Shown here: positions 35,383 to 48,340 of the stretch, piece by piece
Layout: the number at the start of each line of letters is the position of its first letter
Position numbering within the stretch: position 1 is the first letter of the stretch
NCBI GenBank assembly: GCA_019359835.1
Contig: CM033322.1
Location: 23,820,468-23,884,467 of the forward strand
DNA length: 64,000 nucleotides
Direction of reading: 5' to 3'
Source of the DNA: Pharus latifolius
Taxonomy: Eukaryota > Streptophyta > Magnoliopsida > Poales > Poaceae
Position numbers and translations under genes: made by a program
Notes under the pieces: model-generated
The model's database searches: none
Seen by the model: only the letters and a program-made list of their open reading frames with translations
Told to the model about the DNA's origin: nothing

Positions 35383-38300
35383 TCATAATCCTTCTTCGTG
35401 GTCATCTCGCAGATACGTTGTTTCGTCGATATCTTCAGTAGGGATAGATTGAATGTCCTCTAAAAATGGAGGTATTTCATCGAATTGGTTATACTCCTCT
35501 TCGTCGACAACATCTTCGACCCCAACAATACGTCTCTTGCTGTGGAGGACAACATGCAAGTTTGGATTGGCCGGGTCAACGATGTAGAATATCTGTGTGT
35601 CTTGCTTTGCAAGTATGAATGGATCGTCTTGGTGTCCGACTCTACCAAGATCGACGAGAGTAAACCCGTAACTGTCAACTTGAACACCTCGAGGGATTTC
35701 GACCCATTGGCATCGAAACAGGGGAATCTTAAGTAATCCGTAATCGAGCTCCCATATTTCGTCAATAGCACCGTAATATGAGTTCAGCGCCCTTACTGAC
35801 CTGGCATCCTCGGAAATAGCAAACAGTGTCACTCCGCTACATTGCGTGCTACTCTTGGCGTCTTGAGCTCTTGTGTAAAATGAATACCCATTGATGTCGT
35901 ACCCCTGCCAAGTCCCTACAGTGAATCTTGGGCCTCTAGCCAACCATGTCACAGTTTCACTTATGGAGCCCTCGGCAGCTCGCGTGACTCTTTCTTGGAA
36001 CCACTCAGCAAATTTCCTGTTATGTTCTCTGCTGACCCAAACGTCTGACTTCGAAGGATTCTGTGACCGTAACATTACCTTGTGCTCGTGTATGTATGGC
36101 TCGACCTTCGTCATGTGTTGCAAGACCCAAAAATGTGATTTTGTGTACACATCACGAGCGGGGACGATAGCTTTGAATCCAATCGTTCCGATGCCCTGAA
36201 GCCTACCCTCGTGTCGGGACCTAGGAACACCAATTGGGTCCACCCCGGCCATATAATCTGTGCAAAATTCAATCACCTCCTCGGCGGCATAACCTTCCAT
36301 GATACTCCCCTCGGGTCGACGACGAGTCCTTACGTATCCCTTCAATACACCCATAAATCTCTCAAATGGATACATGTAGCGCAGGCACACGGGTCCACAA
36401 AACTTAATTTCTCTGATAAGGTGAACAATCAGATGGACCATAACATCAAAAAAGGATAGAGGGAAATACATCTTGAGCTGACAAAGAGTTGTAACCACGT
36501 CGCGTTGCAAAGCGTCCAGTCCATCCGGATCAATTACCTGCGAGGACACAGTTGCGCCAAATATTCATATCAGAAAAATCTTCTAATTAAGCTCCACAAA
36601 TGGAGGTAATGAACTTATAGTACGAGTGCACGTACTTACCTTGCAAGATATTGCGTTGAAGAAATAACATAGGTTTGTGATTCTCTCTGACTTTAACTGG
36701 GAGAATGCCTTTAATAGCAATGGGAAGCATTTGTGACATCAGGACATGACAGTCGTGGGACTTCGTGCCAACTAGTCTTAGGTCCTTCATGGACACAAGT
36801 TTTTTCAAGTTTGCGGAGTACCCACATGGAACTTTAACACCGTGCAGGCACCGACAGAGTTCTGTTTTTTCGCTCTTGGACAACGTATAGCAGGCCGGGG
36901 GGAGGTATGTACGCTTTCCATTCTCTAAAGGTGCAACCTCAGTCCTTATCCCCATTTCCACCATGTCACGATGAGCTTTCACACCATCCTTTGTCTTTCC
37001 CGGAACGTTCAACAACAAACCAATCAAACTGTCACAGACAGTTTTCTCTACATGCATAACGTCAAATGTAATGTCGAACTTGTAAGTGCTCCCAGTACGG
37101 TAGATCCCAGAGAATCGATCTCTTCTTCCAAACATCTTTTTCTCAAGGTTTAGAATGCTTACCGAACTCAGCTTTGATGTCCTTCACGCGCGAATAAATC
37201 TCCTTACCGGTCAGAAACACTGGAGCTGATCCCTTCTCAGGCTTCCCGTTAAATGATTTCCTCTTCTTACGGTACATGTGATGCACCGGAAGAAACCTGC
37301 GGTGACCCATGTACACTATTTTCTGGCAGTTTCGCATCCACATGCTCTCAGTTTCATCTAGGAAAATAGGGCAAGCCTTGACTCCTTTCGTACTATACCC
37401 CGACAAATTGCCGTAGGCCGAAAAATCATTTATGGTGCAAAATATCAGGGCCGGCAAGATGAAATTCTCTTTCTTGTATGCATCCCACACCTGCACCCCC
37501 TCGCTCCACAATTTCTGTAAGTCCTCGATTAAAGGCGCTAGAAACACGTTAATATCATTTCCGGGTTGTCTGGGTCCTGAGATTAGTAACGCCATCATGA
37601 TGTACTTGCGCTTCATGCATAACCAAGGAGGAAGATTGTAGATGCATAAAAGAATCGGCCAAGTGTTGTGCCGACTTGTCATATTACCATGTGGGTTCAT
37701 ACCATCTGTACTCAGCCCGAACCTTATATTCCTAAGTTCGCCGCTGAACAGCAAATGTTCTGTTGATGTTTCTCCATTGAATAGAATCAGCTGGGTGTCT
37801 CAGTTTTCCGTCTTGTTTCCGGGCTTCAGCATGCCAACGCAAGTGCTTCGCGACTTTCGGATTTGCAAACAGCAGTTTCAATCTAGGTATCACAGGCAAG
37901 TACCACACAGTTTTCGCCGGAGGTCCTTTCTTTATCTCGTGACGTTCACTGTCAATCCGGTCCCTACGCGTATACCTCGATGCGCCGCATCTTGGACAAA
38001 CATGCAAACTGAAGTACTCGTTACGGTACAACACACAATCATTTGGGCATGCGTGTATTCTTTCAATTTCCATTCCCAACGGACACAACAGTTTTTTGAC
38101 TTGGTAAGTAGATCTTGGCAACTCATTTCCCTCTGGAAGCATGTCCGCTAGAAGATCTAATAGTGGCGTGAAACTCTTATCACTCCAACCGTTGCCTGCC
38201 TTCAAGTTATATAATCTCAGCACAGAAGACAGTTTTGTAAATGTTGCACATCCAGAGAACAGAGGCTTCTCAAAGTGAGCAATCAGTTTCTCAAATTCAC

Positions 38301-38723
38301 AGAAGTCGTTTCCGTTGTAATCTTCCTCTACATCACGTAACATCTCATCTAGATTGTCATCATCATCATCATCTACGTGCACATCAGAATGAACATTATC
38401 ACAATTCGGATGATCATCGATATTATTGCAATCCACATCCGAGTCCTGCTGATTGGTAGTATGGTGCTTGTTTCCTTAAGATCTTCGCCATGCCATATCC
38501 AACGGGTGTATCGCGTGTTAAAACCACGACGAATCAAATGACTCTTAATTTGATCAGAGTTGCTAAACCTCTTCAAGTTCATACAATCTGTACAAGGACA
38601 GAGCATATTTTTCTCTCCCTTCCTCTCCTTTTGTTGCTCAGCAAATTTAATAAACTCATTCACACCATCCAAATATTCAAGAGTAGTACGTTTTATTCCA
38701 TACATCCAATATTTCCTGTACAT
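35383..38723 (-). pseudogene. TNP2 transposase of element B (broken)
   Basis: Domains in order: transposase-associated N-terminal domain (MYRKYWMYGIKRTTLEYLDG, LCPCTDCMNLKRF), acidic linker with a run of Asp codons, CPRCGASRY knuckle, Transposase-21 DDE core (RFGLSTDGMNPHGN; DVMHVEKTVCDSLIGLLL), then DUF4218-like (VRYMYPFERFMGVLKGYVR type) and DUF4216-like (WQGYDINGYSFYTRAQDAKS) domains. The intron is at 36639-36538. Lesions: a frameshift after WIWHGEDLKET (about 38470), a 2-nt deletion before RNIRFGL (about 37735), a stop after EFGKHSKP, a 1-nt insertion in RHCIDVMH (about 37070), and a shift after LPVKVRE (about 36690). The last exon (36537-35383) is fully open. Full-length TNP2 would be near 1,000 aa. 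Confidence 0.92.
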
Positions 38724-40343
38724 CTACAATTAATAAAATTTAACGAGTCAGCCATGCATGAAACCTACCCGATTAAGTTATGTATATGTACATGTACAGT
38801 CTCTTACAACAGATGTGTTGAACCCTAGCCTGACGAAATTAACACTAATTAACCTAGCTAACTACACAATACAAGCTAGTTAGATCCTAAAACATGACGC
38901 ATTTCTAGCTACCTAGCTCCCAAGCTTAGAGCTATAAACTTGGAACTACACAATACAGCTAGCTTGCAAGTAAAGAGGGAGGGAGATCTAGAGGGAGAGA
39001 GAGATAAGTGTCGACAATTAAGCATACATTAAAGAGAGGGGCGCAATCAACTTCCCTCCAGCTTGCGCTGATCACCCTAGCAGTGTAGCTGCGAGCATGG
39101 AACTTTCATCACAAACAGAGGGGCACAGAGTGCAACAGAACAAATTAAAGAGCAGCTCAGCAATGGTCGAGTGGGGTTTTCCTTATAATGGAGCTTTTTC
39201 TAACGGTAAATACATGAAATAACCGTTAGACTAACTAAGGTAATTTGCCTCTCACATATTCTATCAATAAAAACACACATATACCGTTAGAGAATATACA
39301 TTACTGAGCAAGTACAGACCTTGTTCTATCAGTAAATATGTGTATTAACCGTTAGATGATGCATGACACACGAACATGAGTTTTTCTGTCGGTAGATATG
39401 TGTATTTACCGTTAGATGATGCATGATTGAGCAAATATATGTTTTTTCTATCGGCAAATATGTGTATTTACTGTTAGAGGAGGTACTTGTACCAAACACA
39501 CGTGACACCAGTTCTCACATCCAAAGAATCATATCAATGTAACATCAAACAGATCTTAACTGTAAGATAAAGCAATATTTCAAGAAATGCTAATTTGTGG
39601 ATTAACTAGGAGACACAAAAATACTTTTCTTAGGTATTTGGGACTTCATCTTGCCAAAGAAATTACACATGCCAGTTCACAAATTCAGGTACAGACATAC
39701 ACATGCCAGTTCACCAATACAAATTCAAATACATGTCTGAAACAGCAGTACAAATACACACCTACCTACCAATACAATTAAATACACAAATACTCCCTAC
39801 ACATTCAAGTTCATGTCCCAATTAGCAATACATGATACACAAATATACAACAATATACAAATACAACAATTCACACATTCGATGTATATTAGAAAAGCCA
39901 CGTCTGAAATTAACAACAGATCACGACGAGGCCCTAGTGGCCCGTACATTTTACATAAAAGAGAACCTTTGCAGGTTGCGACAATGCAACTACCGACTAC
40001 AAGTTAGACCTGATACATCACAAATCCATTCATCCAAAACAGCAAATGTCTGAACCACATTGGACTTAACCATAGGAGTTCAGTTCGAAGACGCCCGAGG
40101 AGCTGGAACTGCCGTCGACTTACATTTGTACGTATTGGTGATTTCCTCGGATTCAAACTCGATCAACTCAGCTCAACTCAACTCAACTCCATTAACAAAA
40201 AGAACCTACCTTCCAAGATGTTGTTCTGTGTAGTGATGGTGTAGAATGGCTGTGCAAATAACAACAATTCTTCTTCTCCAAGCAGGTAAGCATCTGGCCA
40301 CAAGCTGGTGCATGCAAAAAAATGTAAGATGCTTTCTATAGGT
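38724..40343. other. Region of B upstream of TNP2
   Basis: No gene. It includes the TNP2 5' intron, and at 39190-39480 a set of TTTCTAACGGTAAATA...TTTACCGTTAGA palindromes spaced about 60-65 bp apart, the counterpart of the larger array in A. The rest is ACA-rich sequence paralleled in A at 47640-48340. Confidence 0.65.
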
Positions 40344-40482
40344 CCTGATTTGAGAAACACGCCAGGCTTAAGGATCTTCTCGACCGAGCCAACCAAGATC
40401 TCGCCCTTCATGTCCTTCCAGCTCTCAACAGTGATCTTCACCGTTTCTTTCTCCAACAAGCCAACGTAGGCAGCGTACTGCG
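40344..40482 (-). pseudogene. Stray tnpA exon-1 fragment upstream of TNP2 in B
   Basis: The minus strand encodes QYAAYVGLLEKETVKITVES followed by WKDMKGEIL, matching the block KYAAYVGLLAKERVKITVQS of tnpA exon 1. The downstream part (LVGSVEKILKPGVFLKS) does not match tnpA. It lies between the TATA box at 40798 and TNP2, so it may be part of a spliced leader exon or a duplicated relic. Element A has the same fragment at 48341-48480, so it predates their split. Confidence 0.7.
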
Positions 40483-40797
40483 ATGAAGAACTATGAAATA
40501 CGTTGCCCCTCATGAGTATCATCCAAGGACCTGCACAGATCATAATCATATTGAAAAGAAGACACATCAAAATGAAGGATACAAAAAAAGCAGAATAATT
40601 GCCATAATCGGATTAGAATAATCTAACAATATTGCCGAAATTTTACGTACCTTGCTTGGGATGCCGAAGTCTAGAGGGCGTCGATGGAGGTGCGGAGGTG
40701 CAGCGGTCACCTATAGAGGTGCGCCGGCCGTCCATGGAGCTTACGGGTTAGGACTACGAGCCCCAGATGAACTGTGAGAATGAAAGAGACACCCGTG

Positions 40798-40805
40798 TAT
40801 TTATA
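40798..40805 (-). promoter_or_regulatory. TATA box at the TNP2 end of B
   Basis: TATAAATA on the minus strand, followed by a GC-rich leader block (about 40675-40760) shared with A (about 49390-49480). This is the likely promoter driving TNP2, and perhaps a longer transcript over the element, from the right end. The A counterpart has decayed to TACAAATA. Confidence 0.55.
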
Positions 40806-41525
40806 GTACTAGATAATTTCTATCGATACAAAAACCGCATACCGTTAGTAATTTTACATATATTCTAACGGTATACAAATAAATTACCGATAGAATAAAA
40901 ACATCTGTAGAAGGCGAATGGTTCTATCGGCACAATACATATTACCGATAGGAATTTTTGTACATACTCTGTCGGTATATACGTACAATGCCGATAGAAT
41001 AAAAATATTTGTAGAAGGAGAACAGTTCGAATATATTTCCTATATTCTAATGGTATAAACATTCATTACCGATAGAAGAAAACTATTTGAAGACGAACAG
41101 TTCTAAGCAATTTTTGATATATTAAAATGGTACAACAATATATTACCGATAGAATAAAAATATTTGTAGAAGACGAACGGTTCTATCGGCACACTACATA
41201 TTGCCGATAGGAATTTTTGCGATATTCTGTTGATAGACTCATACAATACCGATAGAATAAGTCTAGATGATAGAAGTCGACCAGTCCTATCGGCGCACAA
41301 CATTCTCCCATCAGTACTTATGCATCTGTTCTAACGGCAAATATGTTCATCACCGCTAGAGTAAATCATACTGCTTATTCTATCGGTAAGTTTCTTACAA
41401 ACCAATAGGAAAAATACACCCGTTGGCCTTTTATGACCGCGAGGCACATTTTCTATCGGTTTTCTACTAAATCGCTAATAACCGATAGAATATAGGGGTT
41501 AGTAGACTGCATTTCTGTACTAATG
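40806..41525. repeat. Right subterminal repeats of B
   Basis: Inverted TTCTATCGGCACA, TTACCGATAGAATAAAA and TCTAACGGTATA units recur every 40-60 bp to the terminus at 41525. The last 120 bp match A's right end at 54210-54330. Confidence 0.85.
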
Positions 41526-43011
41526 TATGGCAATTAATTCTTCTTGGAGTTCCATAACTCAGTTAAGGATTGGAGACTAATTCTTCTTGGTTTCAATGAG
41601 AGTGTAAAAAACTGAAAGTATTCTCTATTTCTCATTGCATGATTCATGTCCTTTCACATCCTAGGTTTTAAGACTTGTTGAACTTGTATGACAAAATGAA
41701 CACACATAAAAAATAGGGTACTGATTGTTTCTTGGCCTATGTAATATAGCAGGCCAAATTGACACAATTAGAAGTGTCATGTAACAACTGACCTGATCAT
41801 AATATGATTCAGCTGCAGTGCAACTCACAGCAGGGAACTAAAATAGATGGTTTAGATGGCATGGAACAAGAATATATGAAACATAACAAAAAAAAAATAG
41901 TACTAAAAGGCCAAATATTATTGAAGTGTTCAGGAATTTTTTTCTATGGTAAACACATGGGCTACCGATCAATTTTTTCTATCGGCAAAGACATGATATA
42001 CCAATAGAAGATGTTTTTGAACACCTCCAACATATAAAGTACATTATATGGCAATTGGATACAATTGATCACACATACAGCAGTACAGATAATTTCAAAT
42101 CTCAAAATAGGTTCATTACAGCACTGAAATATATTATGTCAACCCTAGTTTACATCAACAATGCCTGCGGAGTTTACTAAATCCTACACAATAGGGAACC
42201 CTAATTTAAATCCAAAACATGAGCGGAGAAAAATAGCGAACCATAGTGTAAAAAATACAAAGATCAAATAAGGAAGATGCTGGAAAAAGAATGACGAACT
42301 AGGGTGTTTTACGGCAATCAGTTGTGGCGATGGAGAGGTGGTGTAGAACACAGCGGCAGTCGGCGAAGGACAAAAATAAGGACCGGTGGCAGTGAGGAAG
42401 TGGTCGTCAGCGAGGGTAGGGTTTTCACGCTCGAAGAGACACAGTGCTATAAGTTGGAACGGTTCGACTGGAGGGAAACTCTCGGGCAAAGTTTAATAAA
42501 GTAGTGAGGGCCTTTTCTAACGGTACAAACAAGAAATACCGTCAGACTAAGTATTTTCTTCTAACGGTACAACCCAATAATACCGTCAGACCATGTATGT
42601 GCACTTTTCTCACTGTAGTTTGAGAAAATTCCGTCAGAGTTTCCAACTTGTTCTAACGGTATGAACACAAAATACCATTAGAATAAGTAAATTTTTCCAG
42701 AGCTTAATTTTTGAAGTGGGCAGGGCATTGTAAAATGATGTTTCAGGCCTGTTGAAGAAGCAAGAGGCTGCAATGGGATTTTGGCAAGAAAATTTGAAGG
42801 GAAGAATTAAGTTCTTAGAATATAAGGGTACTGTACATGTTAGAACTCATGCTGTGGACTAAAATTGAGATATATTAATACTGTACACTAGCTTATCATT
42901 AAGTTCTAAAGAAAAATGTATTGCCTGATATATTAATGATAAGTTCCTCACTTTGATGCACAATTTGTGGGCTATTTGCCTGGCATTTTTCCTTCAAATA
43001 GAAAATAGTCC
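41526..43011. other. Interior of A resumed: leader exon and middle repeats
   Basis: Non-coding continuation of A after B. It contains the tnpA GC-rich leader exon (about 42313-42490, minus strand, donor at 42312-42311), then TTCTAACGGTACAA...ATACCGTCAGA repeats at 42510-42690, then the TNP2 3' region. The coiled-coil gene that B has at this position is absent here. Confidence 0.65.
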
Positions 43012-46000
43012 TCAATGGTTCTCAACCCATAATCCTTCTTTGTGATCACCTCGCAGGTACGTTATTTCATCGATATCTTCAGTAGGGATAGATTGAATGT
43101 CCTCTAAAAACAGAGGTATTTCGTCGAACTGGTTATACTCCTCTTCGTTGACAACGTCTTCCACCCCAACAATGCGTCTCTTGCAGTGGAGGACAACGTG
43201 CAACTTTGGATTGGCTGGGTCAACGATATAGAATACCTGTGTGGCTTGCTCTGCAAGTATGAATGGATCGTCTTGGTGTCCGACTCTATCGAGATCGACG
43301 AGAGTAAACCCGTAATTGTCAACTTTAACACCTCGAGGGATTTCGACCCATTGGCATCGAAACAAGGGAATCTTAAATAATCCATAATCGAGCTCCCATA
43401 TTTCATCAATAACACCGTAATATGAGTTTAGTGCCCTTACTGCGCTGGCATCCTCGGAAATAGCAAACAGTGTCACTCCACTATATTGCGTACTGCTCTT
43501 GGCGTCCTGAGCTCTTGTGTAAAATGAATATCTGTTGATGTCGTACCCCTGCCAAGTCCTTACAGTGAATCTTGGGCCTCCAGCCAACCATGTCACAGTT
43601 TCACTTATGGAGCCCTCGGCAGCTCGCGTGACTCTTTCTTGGATCCACCCAGCAAATTTCTTGTTATGTTCTCTAGTGAACCAAATCTCTGGCTTCGAAG
43701 GATTCTGTGATAGTAACATTGCCTTGTGCTCGTGTATGTATGGCTCGACCTCCGTCATGTGTTCTAAGACTCAAAAATGTGATTTCGCGTACACATCACG
43801 GGTGGGGACGATAGCTTTGAATCCAATCATTCCGATGCCCTGAAGCCTGCCCTCGTGTCGGGACTTAGGAACGCCAATTGGGTCAACCCCGGCCATATAA
43901 TCTGTGCAAAATTCAATCACCTCCTCGGCTCCATAACCTTCCATGATACTCCCATCGGGCTGATGACGAGTCCTTACGTATCCCTTCAATACACCTATAA
44001 ATCTCTCAAATGAATACATATAGCGCACGCACACGGGTCCACAAAACTTAATTTCTCTGATAAGGTGAACAATCAGATGGGCCATAACATCAAAAAAGGA
44101 TGGAGGGAAATACATCTCAAGCTGACAAAGAGTTGTAACCACGTTGCATTGCAAAGTGTCCAGTCCATCTGGATCAATTACCTGCGACGACAAAGTTGTG
44201 TCAAATATTCATATTAGAAAAATCTTCTAATTTAGCTCCACAAATGGAGCTAATTAACTTATAGTAGGAGTGCACGTACTTACCTTGCAAGATATTGCGT
44301 TGAAGAAATAACATAGCTTTGTGATTGTCTCTCTGACTTTAACTGGGAGAATACCTCTGATAGCAATGGGAAGCATTTGTGACATCAGCACATGACAGTT
44401 GTGGGACTTCGTGCCAACCAGTTTTAGGTCCTTCATGGACACAAGTTTTTTCAAGTTTGCGGAATACCCACATGGAACTTTAACACTGTGCAGGCACCGA
44501 CAGAGTTCTGTTTTTTCGCTTTTGGACAACCTAAGGCAGGCCGGGGGGAGGTATGTACGCTTTCCCTTCTCCAAAGGTGCAAACTCAGTCCTTATCTCCA
44601 TTTCCACCATGTCACGGCGAATTTTGATACCATCCTTTGTCTTTCCCGGAATGTTCAATAACAAACCAATCAAACTGTCACAGACATTTTTCTCTACATG
44701 CATGATGTCAATGCAATGTCGAACTTGTAAGTGCTCCCAGTATGGTAGATCCTAAAGAATCGATCTCTTCTTCCAAAAAAATTTTTCTCGAGGTTTACAA
44801 CACTTACCAAACTCAGCTTTGATGTCTTTCACGCACGAGTAAATCTCCTTATCGGTGAGAAACACTGGTGCTGATCCCTTCTCAGGCTTCCCGTTAAATG
44901 ATTTCCTCTTCTTACGGTAGGCGTGATGCACCGGAAGAAACCTGTGGTAACCAATGTACACTATTTTCGGGTAGTTTCGCAACCACATGCTTTCAGTTTC
45001 ATCTAGGCAAATAGGGCAAGCCTTCGCTCCTTTCGTATTATATCCCGACAAATTTCCGTAGGCTGGGAAATCATTTATTGTGCAAAATATCAAGGCCTGC
45101 AAGATGAAATTCTCTTTCTTGTATGCATCCCACACCTGCACCCCCTTACTCCTCAATTTCTGTAAGTTCTCGATTAAAGGCGCAAGAAACACATCAATAT
45201 CATTTCTGGGTTGTCTGGGTCCTGATATTAATAACGACATCATGATATACTTGCGTTTCATGCATAACCAAGGAGAAAGATTATAGATGCATAAAAGAAC
45301 CAGCCAAGTGCTATACCGACTACTCATATTATCGTGTGGTTTCATACCATCTGTACTCAGCCCGAACCTTATATTCCTAACTTCGCCATTGAACTCATCA
45401 AATGTTTGTTGATGTTTCTCCATTGAATAGAATCAGCTGGGTGTCTCAGTTTTCCGTCTTGTTTCTGGCCTTCAGCATGCCAGTGCAAGTACTTCACGAC
45501 TTTCAGATTTGCAAATAGCCGTTTCAATCTAGATATCATAGGCAAGTACCACACAGTTTTGGCCGGAGGTCCTTTCTTTACCTCGTGACATTCACTGTCA
45601 ATCCGGTCCCTACGAGTATACCTCGATGCGCCGTGTCTTGGACAAACATGCAAATTGGAGTACTCGTTACGGTACAACACACAATCATTTTGGCATGCGT
45701 GTATTCTTTCGATTTCCATTCCCAACGGACACAATAGTTTTTTGGCTTGGTAAGTAGATCTTGGCAACTCATTTCCCTCTGGAAGCATGTCCGCTAGAAG
45801 ATCTAATAGTGCCGTGAAACTCTTATCGTTCAAACCGTTGCCTGCCTTCAAGTTATATAATCTCAGCACAGAAGACATCTTTGTAAATTTTGCACATCCA
45901 GAGAACAGAGGCTTCTCAGAGTCAGCAATCAGTTTCTCAAATTCACAGAAGTCGTTTTCGTTGTAATCTTCCTCTACATCACGTAATATCTCATCTAGAT

Positions 46001-46361
46001 TATCATCATCATCTATGTGCACATCAGAATGAACATTATCAAAATTCGGATGATTATCGATATTATTGCAATCCACATCCAGGTCCTGCTGATTGGTAGT
46101 GGTGTTTGTTTCGTTAAGATCTTCGCCATGCCATATCCAATAGGTGTATCGTGCGTTAAAACGACGACGAATCAAATGACTCTTAAATTGATCTGAGTTG
46201 CTAAACCTCTTCAAGTTCATACAATCTGTACAAGGACAAAGTGTATCTTTCTCCCCCTTCCTCGCCTTTTGTTGCTCAGCAAATTTAATAAACCCATTCA
46301 CACCATCCAAATATTCAAGACTAGTACATTTTATTTCATACATCCAATATTTCCTGTCCAT
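43012..46361 (-). pseudogene. TNP2 transposase of element A (broken)
   Basis: The first segment (46361-45369, 330 codons open) starts MDRKYWMYEIKCTSLEYLDG and runs through the acidic linker to DSIQWRNIN. A 1-nt deletion near 45405 shifts the frame before FDEFNGEVRNIRFGLSTDG, which continues in 45423-44752. Further lesions are TAG for Trp in SILWDLPYW (about 44751) and TGA for Trp after KSHF (about 43770). The second catalytic region (CIDIMHVEKNVCDSLIGLLL) is intact in 44703-44284. The intron is 44283 to about 44185. The DUF4216-like end is open to 43012. The zinc-knuckle second Cys is His (CPRHG). Fewer lesions than B's copy. Confidence 0.92.
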
Positions 46362-46904
46362 CTACAATTAACAAAATTTAACGAGTCAGGCATGCATAAA
46401 ACCTGCCCAATTAAGCTATGTATATGTACATGTACTGCCTCTTACAACTGATATGTTAAACCCTAACCTGACGAAATTAACACTAATTAACCTAGCTACA
46501 CAATACAAGCTAGTGAACTCCTAAAACATGAGGCATTTCCAACTAGCTAGCTAGCTCCCAAGCTTGGAGCTACAAGCTCGGAACTACACAATACAGCTAG
46601 TTTGCAAGTAGAGAGGGAGGGAGATCTAGAGGGAGAGAGAGATAAGTGATGACAATTAAGCTTACATTAAAAAGAGGGGTCCAATCAACTTCCTTCAAGC
46701 TTGCCCTGATCACTCTAGCAGTGTAGCTTCGAGCGTGGAACTCTCATCGCAAACAGAGGGAGACAGAGCGCAACAGAACAAAACAGCAGCTCAACAATGG
46801 TCAAGTGGGGTTTTACTTATACTGGGCCAATTTCTAACGGTAAATACATGAAATCACCGTTAGAATATGTGCGTGTAAATTCGTACATATCTCTTCTATC
46901 AGTA
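46362..46904. other. TNP2 5' flank of A
   Basis: Non-coding; parallels B at 38724-39240, including the TNP2 5' intron acceptor TTGTAG before the ATG and the GC-rich ACTTCCTTCAAGCTTG leader-like block near 46690. Confidence 0.55.
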
Positions 46905-47520
46905 AATACACATATATACCGTTAGAAAAGGTACAGGTACATGGCTCGAACAAAAGCAAGCTGGTTCATGCATTACACAGCAATCTAAGTACACATGCAC
47001 ACCAGTTCACAAATTGAAGTGCATGCCTGAAGCACATATGCAAATACAAGTGTTTGTTCTAATGGTGATTATGTGTATTTACTGTTAGAACAGGTATAGG
47101 TACATGGCTGAAACATAAGCAAGATGGGTGATGCATGACAGAGCAATTTAATTACACATGTGCACACCAGTTCACACATTCAAGTGCATGCCTGAAGCAC
47201 ATATGCAAATACAGGTTTTGTTCTAATGGTAAATATCTGTATTTACCGTTAGAACATGTACAGGTACATGGCTGAAACATAAGTAAGCTGGGTGATGCAT
47301 GACAGAGCAATTTAATTACACACATGCACACCACTTCACACATTCAAGTACATTCCTGAAGTACATATGCAAATACAGGTGTTTGTTCTAACGGTAAATA
47401 TGTGTATTTACCGTTAGAACAGGTACAGGTACATGGCTAAAACATAAGCAAGCTGGGTGATGCATGATAGAGCAATTTAATTACACACATGCACACCACT
47501 TCACACATTCAAGTGCATGC
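46905..47520. repeat. 164-bp tandem repeat array in A
   Basis: Four units; the word ATGGCT occurs at 46941, 47104, 47268 and 47433. Each unit contains a palindrome made of TTCTAACGGTAAATATGTG and its inverse TATTTACCGTTAGAA, plus ATGCATGACAGAGCAATTTA. The same palindrome occurs in a shorter-period form in B at 39190-39480. Confidence 0.85.
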
Positions 47521-48340
47521 CTTAAACAAAATATTTGTCTTAACAATCAAATAATCATATCTAAACACAATGTAACACCAAATAGATCTTAACTAGAAGA
47601 TAAAGAAATATTTCAAGAGATGCTAATTTGTAGATTAAGTAAGAGACACAAAAATACTTTTCTTACATTCTTGGTACTTCATCTTGCCAAATAAATTAAA
47701 AATCTCTACTTCCATGAGATCTTGGTTTGCCTCCATTCCTTCAAGAAAATGGAAGAGGAAACATAACAAATGAGTACTATTTAAACTCATTCTAGTTAAT
47801 GGCTAAAACAAAAGTAAGATGATTCATGCATGACACAGCAATTTAGGTACAAACATACACATGCCAGTTCACAAATTTAAGTGCATGTCTGAAACAACAA
47901 TACAAATACACACCTACCCACCAATACAATTAAATACACAAATACACCCATGTACACATTCAAGTTCATGTCCCAAATAGTAATACAAATACACAAATAT
48001 ACAACAATATACAAATACAACAGTTCACACATTCGATGTATATTACAAAAGTCACGTCTCAAACAACAGATCATGACGGGGACCTAGTGGCCCATACATT
48101 TTACATAAAAAAGAACCTTTGCAAGTTGTGATAATTAACTACCGACAACAAGTTAGAGCTGATACATCACAAATCCATTCATCTGAAACAACAAATGTAT
48201 GAACCACATTTGACTTAACCATAGGAGTTAGTTCAAAGACACCCGAGGAGCTGGAACTGGCGTGGAGTTACATATGTATCGGTGATTTCCTCGGGCTCAA
48301 ACTCAACCCAACACAACTTAACTCTCCTTGAGTTGAGTTG
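47521..48340. other. ACA-rich non-coding part of A
   Basis: No supported gene; simple CAAATACACA-type sequence with a close parallel in B (39540-40200). Confidence 0.6.

Larger units (their letters stand above)
28124..41525 (-). mobile_element. CACTA element B (13.4 kb) nested in A
   Basis: The left end is CACTAGTACAGAAAAGC and the right end GCATTTCTGTACTAATG (last bases mutated from TAGTG). TAT flanks both sides (28121-28123 and 41526-41528), and A's sequence is continuous across it. Genes on the minus strand: TNP2 (38723 to 35383), an extra coiled-coil gene (34749 to 34240) and tnpA (32319 to 29033). It is the same family as A, with nearly identical termini and homologous genes in the same order. 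TNP2 and tnpA carry multiple lesions. Confidence 0.92.

Noticed and set aside
35460..35771. Second frames overlapping TNP2 C-terminal exons (also 43104-43415)
   Set aside because: Shadow frames of the DUF4216-like coding exon; their conservation between A and B follows from the real frame.
36971..38459. Plus-strand frames such as 37642-38151
   Set aside because: Antisense shadows of the TNP2 gene of B; the real domains are on the minus strand.
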